Assembly (NCBI RefSeq): GCF_000485595.1
Contig: NW_014577545.1
Location: 96,262 to 160,261 of the forward strand
Length of the DNA: 64,000 nucleotides
Source: Priapulus caudatus
Lineage: Eukaryota; Priapulida; Priapulimorpha; Priapulimorphida; Priapulidae
Direction: 5' to 3'
Shown here: positions 61,552-64,000 of the stretch, piece after piece
Layout of the letters: each line of letters opens with the position of its first letter
Position numbering within the stretch: position 1 is the first letter of the stretch
The notes under the pieces: generated by a model
What the model was told of the DNA's origin: nothing
Seen by the model: the letters and a program-made list of their open reading frames with translations, nothing else
Database searches by the model: none
Made by a program: the position numbers and the translations under genes

Positions 61552-61746
61552 GTAGATCATGCAATTGGCTATCTCATCCTGTTGTCTGGATGCTTATACA
61601 ACCCACACCTATCTTCTCTAGCTGTCTGGCTACGTGCTTCGAGTTCTCCCACAGCTTGGCTCGCAGAGATTTGTCGAGCAGTACGGCACAGTAGAAAGTG
61701 TGCAGCGCGTCCTCACACGGCTGAGTGAGAAGGAACTCAACCATAC
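40244..61746 (-). CDS. HFM1: HFM1/MER3 meiotic DNA helicase, C-terminal half (multi-exon)
   Basis: Minus-strand exons, in transcript order: 61609-61746 ('AKLWENSKHVARQLEKIG'), 60983-61068 ('LVNAGITSFEKI'), 60073-60156 ('NRHPPFGSIVKEA'), 45077-45180 ('METGSWSKKMEVSRASKSEE'), 42835-42926 ('GLDVQMTFAPFY'), 41691-41841, 41375-41568 (zinc knuckle 'CKHRCANKRTCGHLCC'), about 40750-40989 and 40244-40356 (acidic tail). They are colinear with human HFM1 through the Sec63 region and the C4-type knuckle, with matching splice phases except at 41375/40989. HFM1 is a superfamily-2 helicase needed for meiotic crossovers. The helicase core lies outside the window (upstream, beyond 62 kb). One exon expected between 60073 and 45180 was not found. 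The introns hold piggyBac, Merlin and a DUF7869-type element. Confidence 0.93.
41213..41342. repeat. (GA)n-(GT)n compound microsatellite
   Basis: A GAGAGA tract (about 41213-41291) runs into GTGTGT (41292-41330) and a run of G. It lies between HFM1 exons 40989 and 41375, next to the only exon junction whose phase I could not reconcile. Confidence 0.95.
41985..42235. repeat. GC-rich MITE-like block
   Basis: Contains repeated and partly inverted CGCGCTCCAAATAGCGCG / TTTGGAATTAGCGCG and ATTAGCGGGAT pieces, with GTGTGAACGC and GTGTGTGAACACGCC near its two ends. It sits in an HFM1 intron. Compare the similar 'CCGGGATAACTTGGCCCGGG' block at 62100-62200. Confidence 0.45.
42430..42556. repeat. Cluster of CATTCACCC boxes
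   Basis: Five CATTCACCC nonamers lie at about 42433, 42462, 42503, 42522 and 42544, all in the same orientation, within 120 bp of AT-rich intron. The spacing is irregular, unlike a satellite. It could be subterminal repeats of a DNA transposon or clustered protein-binding sites. Confidence 0.6.
43448..44259 (-). CDS. Candidate extra (cassette) exons in an HFM1 intron
   Basis: Three exon-like minus-strand segments with good splice sites. 44179-44259 reads 'DFVFHERMFVYLETNFTVNP' and on to 'HKRFV', with a GTAAGT donor. 43816-43902 reads 'KAESLRALHELGYIPEDPMS', also with a GTAAGT donor. About 43461-43531 reads 'DETPSQDDPHPSDTMETESV'. The first two start and end in phase 1 and join each other and the upstream HFM1 exon (45077) in frame. 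That HFM1 exon also joins directly to 42926 in frame, giving the conserved 'SEDWVGLDVQ'. So these are either alternative HFM1 exons or a nested gene. The protein is not recognised, and the exit phase of the third segment is unclear. Confidence 0.45.
44700..44742. repeat. Near-perfect AT palindrome
   Basis: ACTATATTATATATATAGTC continues into GACTATATATAATATATAGT around a central TCTAGA. It is followed by a second small palindrome, AGTCCGCCGGACT. Confidence 0.8.
46281..47414 (-). CDS. Myb/SANT-like (trihelix) DNA-binding protein of Harbinger type, 5' end not found
   Basis: Exon 47225-47414 encodes a three-helix domain: 'VHWTYEATMLLMDTRKELDD' then 'KQNWRKVAEELGKQGHIYTR' and 'DDCYNKFRAMKSK', with the regularly spaced Trp residues of MADF/Myb-like folds. 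It joins in phase to 46281-46665, which reads 'YKAIIDGNRKTG', 'WQYFCHFDNLFGGDPAVSP', a Ser/Thr/Pro linker with a basic 'KKRRRG', and a C-terminal coiled coil 'RFHEERMELERRRVAALERL'. Proteins of this layout are the second gene of Harbinger transposons or are domesticated from it. The start codon and first exon were not found. It lies in an HFM1 intron on the same strand. A Harbinger transposase exists at 32778, but there is no evidence the two belong to one element. Confidence 0.8.
47727..47778. repeat. (TG)n microsatellite
   Basis: About 24 TG units preceded by TGAGTGAGTGAG. Confidence 0.95.
47821..48106. mobile_element. Inverted-repeat element with internal telomeric tract
   Basis: Left arm AGACTGAAGGTCCGATAGAC then CGAAGGTCCGATAGACCGAA (47828-47867), with an inverted copy at 48061-48101. 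Each arm contains two tandem 16-bp units, GGTCCGATAGACCGAA. Between them, at 48026-48051, lies an uninterrupted CCCTAA tract of about four units, followed by CCCTTT. No open frame. It looks like a MITE or foldback element that carries or captured telomere-type sequence. Confidence 0.8.
48103..48555 (+). CDS. Hypothetical protein, 150 codons, unrecognised
   Basis: The ATG lies immediately after the right arm of the inverted-repeat element. The N-terminus is Ser/Thr/Lys, then acidic ('SSEDSDTEDVQLMESGESDI'). A chromo- or SH3-like stretch 'RIAHYIAWVDIIDGNECEGV' follows, then 'FLQREFSRQQIIPTF', 'KKHIKKLPAP' and a basic end. The pattern suggests a small basic/acidic protein of transposon origin, but I do not recognise it. 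piggyBac starts 75 bp downstream. Confidence 0.4.
   Translation: MAAPVQKSTKTSLFKRKCTTAVSSSEDSDTEDVQLMESGESDIDELDYKVTECDFAVERFVSAKSRIAHYIAWVDIIDGNECEGVFLQREFSRQQIIPTFLINENDDASFPKKHIKKLPAPQRLGGTARRARKFTFPCDFTRWDFHSTLY
48630..51559 (+). mobile_element. piggyBac transposon with terminal inverted repeats
   Basis: The left end is CCCTGCAGAGCCCA at 48630, directly after TTAA (48626-48629). The right end is TGGGCTCTGCAGGG at 51546-51559, then TA and TTAA (51562-51565). Perfect 14-bp inverted termini starting CCC and the TTAA context are piggyBac hallmarks. The two extra bases on the right are an end mutation or imprecise. Subterminal GGGTCACATATGTCCC / GGGACATATAGGCCC motifs recur in both arms (48645-48760, 49002-49020, 51408-51425). 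The transposase inside is broken. Confidence 0.92.
49266..51090 (+). pseudogene. piggyBac transposase, broken
   Basis: Starts 'MSRPKKNFTVADILEAIDGN' and continues with the acidic N-terminal region usual for the family. Catalytic-type Asp residues are all present: 'AIDEMMVPFKGKYSSIKQYI', 'YADNFFTS' and 'GGVDLMDSCVARYKYRIISR'. The Cys-rich C-terminal finger 'YEKCGLPLCFNENRNCFRAY' is also there. The frame changes near 49565, 50330 and 50570, and stops sit at about 49747, 49798 and 50110. It is thus a pseudogene in a structurally complete element, consistent with moderate age. Confidence 0.9.
52540..53091 (+). CDS. DUF6589-type protein, N-terminal fragment
   Basis: Opens after a TTTCAATTTCAG acceptor. 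'GNNVDIRVSTNDIRMHNKSK' then 'DYHFFASDWTPHRVDV', and later 'ILPPHIPHEHEDTMAKHSDI' and 'LPIMLKNESTYSNCVQIMDE', follow the order of DUF6589 proteins that are abundant and probably transposon-borne in cnidarians and molluscs. In full-length members a 'GD.LT' segment with an acidic core should follow. It is missing, because the frame ends at 53091 and Merlin sequence starts within 200 bp. 183 codons are intact. The family assignment is from memory. Confidence 0.55.
   Translation: MLATMNQIHITLGQDSKHRIVESFEAECEANIIRQVAEGRDGKLLGNNVDIRVSTNDIRMHNKSKDYHFFASDWTPHRVDVAGISDAAMVSIAGVAFEQFIPSATEVGEFSDSLKILLARELVHYAEGFEWMKKILPPHIPHEHEDTMAKHSDIFLLPIMLKNESTYSNCVQIMDEYERHLHQ
53290..53936 (+). pseudogene. Merlin (IS1016/ISXO2-like) DDE transposase
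   Basis: The N-terminal portion reads 'REAYAAPTTIIDWCNFMLEI' and 'CEHYIDD' in one frame. From about 53430 the next frame carries 'VIEIDESKYFHRKYHRSQWR', 'GHWVFGAVER', 'GRCCLVEV', 'ILPGSRIISDGWAAYANI' and 'FVDPNDPTIHTQLIDNTWMQ'. These are the three acidic-box segments of the ISXO2/Merlin family (IDES, SDGW and the last helix). One frameshift around 53430 separates N-terminal and catalytic parts, and the zinc-ribbon start is degraded. The catalytic domain itself is open to its stop at 53934. No terminal repeats were found. Confidence 0.85.
54861..59100 (+). mobile_element. 4.2-kb DNA element with ~35-bp terminal inverted repeats and DUF7869-type gene
   Basis: The left terminus 54861-54894 and the inverted right terminus 59064-59100 share a perfect 26-bp block that begins CCGACAATTAACTAGGTCTA, plus an imperfect CGTCG outer part. 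Weaker subterminal repeats (AACTAGGTTTAT at 54940, GGTCTATCTGCATTTTTC at 55012) follow the left end. Between the ends is a single gene on the plus strand (54987-58481) with one clear intron. Inverted ends plus an RNase-H-like gene make this a complete cut-and-paste type transposon. Target-site duplication could not be set with certainty. It is inserted in an HFM1 intron in the opposite orientation to that gene. Confidence 0.85.
54987..58481 (+). CDS. DUF7869-type putative transposase (two exons, two compensating frame changes)
   Basis: Exon 1 is 54987-55174 (62 codons, GTGAGA donor). Exon 2 starts at 56594 after TTTTATAG in matching phase and opens with an acidic Asp/Glu/Asn tract. It continues 'NPDTWICNKRKRLRQSGKQY', 'CSNCTFKCSLNIS', 'IFKEFWTM', 'SYYIPCHGENVRVCKVFYLT', then 'RIESHYCR', 'EFNIAFHAPKKDRCDTC', 'FTVCFDLQNVFALP', 'YRRKLNVYHMTGHCSGDKRG', 'TLWHEGQNGRSGNDIASSV', 'ITLWSDSCVPQNRN' and 'APGHSSIQEVD'. 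FDLQ, WSDS and QEVD are plausible RNase-H-fold acidic residues. The frame shifts once between 56762 and 56800 and back between 57200 and 57250. Apart from that, about 1.2 kb of core is uninterrupted to the stop at 58479. Sola-type transposases are a possible home for it. Confidence 0.7.
59255..59465 (+). pseudogene. YqaJ-like exonuclease fragment
   Basis: The frame reads 'ECAKSKTFCCELAGDGSLLL' then 'KPSHSYMYQVQGQLALYELE'. This corresponds to the 'FC......G...LK.SH.YYYQ.QGQL' core of YqaJ/lambda-exonuclease-like proteins that are common in repetitive invertebrate loci. It ends at 59463. Only about 60 residues are recognisable and it starts 150 bp outside the right end of the 4.2-kb element. 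A relic of another element. Confidence 0.5.
59480..60060. other. AT-rich intron DNA with loose tandem similarity
   Basis: Variants of ATGTTAACGAATAT and TCACGCATATCA recur several times between 59464 and 59790, with an ACACGCACGTACGC tract in the middle. No gene. Confidence 0.4.
60280..60362. repeat. 24-bp tandem repeat
   Basis: Three to four copies of a unit containing TTATTATCTAGATTATTATC. Confidence 0.85.
60666..60864. repeat. (TC)n microsatellite with CGTT/CACT interruptions
   Basis: Long TCTCTC runs broken by GCTCTCGTT and CACTCACTC. Overlapping Ser/Leu open frames are artefacts. Confidence 0.95.
61262..61548. repeat. (TA)n and (CA)n compound microsatellite
   Basis: A TATATA run (61262-61309), an ACACGC/ACACAC stretch (61340-61516) and a second TATATA run (61520-61547). 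Frames through it encode only His/Thr or Cys/Val repeats. Confidence 0.95.
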
Positions 61747-62036
61747 CTGCAAGACAACAGCAATCAGGGTCGTCACACGGCTGAGTGAGAAGGAACTCAA
61801 CCATACCTGCAAGACAACAGCAATCAGGGTCGTCACACGGCTGAGTGAGAAGGAACTCAACCATACCTGCAAGACAACAGCAATCAGGGTCGTCACACGG
61901 CTGAGTGAGAAGGAACTCAACCATACCTGCAAGACAACAGCAATCAGGGTCGTCACACGGCTGAGTGAGAAGGAACTCAACCATACCTGCCAGGCAACAG
62001 CAGTGATCGTCCTCACACTGCTGAGTGATACCCCGT
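61702..62036 (-). repeat. 60-bp tandem repeat duplicating an HFM1 splice acceptor
   Basis: Unit boundaries fall at 61741, 61801, 61861, 61921 and 61981. On the minus strand each unit is a pyrimidine-rich 'CTGTTGTCTTGCAG' followed by the first 38 or so bases of the HFM1 exon starting GTATGGTTGAG. Four units are identical and the outermost (61981) is diverged. Because 60 is divisible by three, all units are in one open frame encoding a 20-residue repeat that includes 'CCCLAGMVEFLLTQPC'. Confidence 0.95.
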
Positions 62037-62059
62037 ATAGACTGCAAATTTGATACCAC

Positions 62060-62320
62060 ATTAAAGTAGTCCGGGCCAGACGCGCGTCAAATTTTTGCAG
62101 TGTGTACACGCTATCCCGCTCCAAATTTGGCCCCGCAAATGCAGGAGGGCCAAGCCCGGGATAACTTGGCCCGGGATAAGTTATCCCGCTCTAAGCTGTG
62201 TCTGTACGCAACACGCGGGCCTGGCCCCGTGCTATTTTGCAATACGCATGCGTATAGCCTTATTTACGTCACATAAAAGTACAGTAGCTGTCTGCGGGGT
62301 GACGTAGCGAGCTGAACTGA
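62060..62320. repeat. GC-rich block with internal inverted repeats
   Basis: Contains GGGCCAAGCCCGGGATAACT, GGCCCGGGATAAGTTATCCCG and several TTTGCAGT.TGTAC / CAAATTT pieces that recur at 62430-62445. No supported gene. A 172-codon frame across 62323-62841 has no recognised domain. Confidence 0.5.
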
Positions 62321-62559
62321 GCATGCAGTCAACCCGTGACTCATTTCATGTGGGATCAAATTTTGTGTCTGAGCGCTACGATTTGGTGCGCGCACGCGCG
62401 ACAAGCCCGTACCAGTTTAATGTCGGATCAAATTTTGCAGTCTGTACAGGGTATGAGAAGAAACTTAAGCATGCCTGTGAAATGTTTTTGCCTTCTTTTA
62501 CCACCTTCTTGCCCTCTATCCGAGATGGTATACTAGGTTCGGGCATGGCCGAAGTTCTC

Positions 62560-63000
62560 CTCGGGAAGTTACGTCTCCCACCCAGATTCTACCAGGACTC
62601 GAGGACGAAACGAACAGCAACAAGAGACGTGCAGAACAACACTTTTATTGACACACTACTTACTACACGGCAGGATGGTCGCCAGTCACAGCAGCGATCC
62701 ACTCTCACCTACCAGTACTATGCTGGGTGCTGGCGCACAACACGTCGCCACTCTTACTCTACCTCTGCATCTCTCCACGTTGCTCTCACTGCGGGCGCGA
62801 CGATGCTCGCCTCGCTTAAACAACAATTACAAACGTCCTAGCCATTCGGCCTATAATTACCACTACAAAGTAGAGACCGTGCTGATAACACGTCCGCCCT
62901 CTTCTACTGTTGGCCGTCAAGAGAGCGAGCACGCTCGCCTGACATCACAATGCCATGCGTGCACACGCTCTCTTGCTCGCGCCCGTTATCTTACTATAAT
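62560..63000 (-). repeat. Possible LTR with start of a gag-like frame
   Basis: Read on the minus strand there is an AATAAAAGTGTTG poly(A)-type signal (about 62640-62652) followed 20-60 bases later by a CTGGTAGA segment where a primer-binding site might sit, and then an ATG frame beginning 'MPEPSIPSRIEGKKVVKEGK'. Upstream on that strand is about 350 bp of promoter-like sequence. The layout suggests a 5' LTR, but no second LTR is present in the window. Confidence 0.35.
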
Positions 63001-63157
63001 TCGGCGAATGTTGTATGTTAATCAAAGGCTCCGTCAGTTTGGATCCAAATAGCGCCAAATTCACAGAAGAGATCGATGAATACACGGGACGGGTTCTAAA
63101 CTATACTCGGTTGAAAACCGAAAAAACGGCTTGAAAAAAAAAAAAAAAAAAAAAAAA

Positions 63158-63182
63158 NNNNNNNNNNNNNNNNNNNNNNNNN
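63158..63182. other. Assembly gap (25 N) after poly-A
   Basis: The gap follows a run of more than 20 A, suggesting that sequencing or assembly failed in a homopolymer. Confidence 1.
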
Positions 63183-63299
63183 AAAACACACACAACAAGG
63201 ATTGTTGAAATGTAAGTAAAAAAATTTATAAAATTTAATTTTGAAATTAACAGGTGAGTGGCAAGAAGTACATACAAAACAATCCAAAATTAAAGAAAG

Positions 63300-63425
63300 T
63301 CAGTATTTTGCCGCAGAGGTTGGGATTCGAACCCGCATGCGCCGGTGTAGGAGAGCGGATATGTTTACGCTATTTAGGCCACATGCGCGGTCGTTAAGGG
63401 AATTACACGCATGGATTCACACGTA
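63300..63425 (-). repeat. tRNA-derived SINE-like element
   Basis: On the minus strand a GGTTCGAATCC block, an exact match to the RNA polymerase III B-box consensus, lies at about 63325-63335. About 40 bases 5' of it is TGGCCTAAATAG, one mismatch from the A-box consensus. Acceptor and T-stem pairing is imperfect, so this is not a functional tRNA. A poly-T/poly-A rich side follows. A tRNA-derived SINE or tRNA pseudogene is the best reading. Confidence 0.5.
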
Positions 63426-64000
63426 GCGTGCAGTGTTTAAATGCTGTCACACGAGACCGCGCATCTTCATTGAATTGTTATCAATTTTTTACTTTTTTAG
63501 CTCTTCAATTTTTTATTGATCTTTTTTCGTCTAGGAACACTGCCCGTTTCCGGGTATAGGAATCGCCCATCTGATAAAGATTGCACTTCCAGATTCGCTT
63601 GGGGGCGGTTTGGCTGGGGGGCATCAGGTGACATACCTAGCATCTACGAACTGAAATATAGGATTTGATATCGTTGAGAGTAATCATTCTGAATTATTCT
63701 GAAAATGATTACTCCAGAGGTTTATAACAAATAGTAACGTAAGTTAATTGGTGGCGATGAAAGAAGATGAATAGGCGGGCAGATGGTCCCTACGTATATA
63801 TAGCTTGTCGTTGCCGGTTGTGCTTCCCAGGTGAGGGCGCGGTCGCTGGATGTCAGGAGTTCCGGGACATAGCTGGCTACGTCGCGAACCGAAAAAAGAG
63901 AGGCACAGTGAATGGCATACCGTCACACCAGCACAAGATCGGGATCTGTTGTATGCGAGGGATGCGTGAGCTGTGTGTATTCAGGTGGCCGTGAACCTGT
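63426..64000. other. No gene supported
   Basis: Short frames only, including 75 codons at 63767-63994 without a recognisable domain. HFM1 helicase-core exons are expected further along on the minus strand, but none was identified before the window ends. Confidence 0.4.

Noticed and set aside
61630..62124. Possible CRISPR-like array (regular 60-bp repeats)
   Set aside because: Units are directly adjacent with no spacers, and the unit is an intron-exon boundary of a eukaryotic gene.
62323..63052. ORFs of 134-172 codons
   Set aside because: Two overlapping plus-strand frames in GC-rich sequence that looks like an LTR on the other strand; no domain.
63300..63425. Functional tRNA gene
   Set aside because: B-box is perfect, but acceptor and T-stem pairing fail and the A-box has a mismatch, so SINE or pseudogene is preferred.

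Overview
This is animal (metazoan) nuclear DNA, most likely from a marine invertebrate. The evidence is two multi-exon genes with GT-AG introns and phase-matched exons, a short TTAGGG-type telomeric tract, abundant AT/GT/TC microsatellites, three assembly gaps, and relics of about a dozen transposon families. I cannot name the phylum from sequence alone. Nothing here is an operon, a CRISPR array or a bacterial signal. Two host genes are well supported, both on the minus strand. CYP20A1-like cytochrome P450 (13157-17819) is complete except for the first exon that would carry the membrane anchor. The meiotic DNA helicase gene HFM1/MER3 contributes its 3' half (40244-61746), with huge introns full of transposons. 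A partial trypsin-like serine protease lies on the plus strand (35277-37316). Layout: 1-3900 is AT-rich intergenic DNA with microsatellites, an AACGTT-rich element and a 20-bp satellite. 3928-9240 is a transposon graveyard: pol tail plus baculovirus-F-like env of an LTR element, a P-element-like transposase relic, a decayed THAP domain and a DUF7869-type transposase-like relic. 9650-13030 is non-coding repeats. 13157-17819 is CYP20A1. 18960-21660 is a mosaic of repeat pieces that also occur at 950-1510 and 9650-12180, ending in a Penelope-like fragment and a 726-base gap. 22900-32500 holds hAT, Copia and MITE debris. 32778-34354 is a nearly intact Harbinger transposase. 35277-37346 is the protease fragment, whose last intron is a satellite of pseudo-splice-acceptors. 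37433-39622 is an indel-riddled second copy of 29847-31803, next to a gap, which looks like uncorrected long-read sequence. From 40244 to 62040 everything sits in or around HFM1: a Myb/SANT-like gene, a telomere-repeat MITE, a piggyBac pseudogene with terminal repeats, a DUF6589 fragment, a Merlin transposase, and a 4.2-kb element with near-perfect terminal inverted repeats encoding a DUF7869-type protein. The most interesting observations are that 4.2-kb element, the tandem array that replicates an HFM1 splice acceptor in frame (five acceptors 60 nt apart), the analogous acceptor satellite in the protease gene, and extra phase-1 exon candidates inside an HFM1 intron. Family names and comparisons with human proteins come from recognition by memory; no database search was run.
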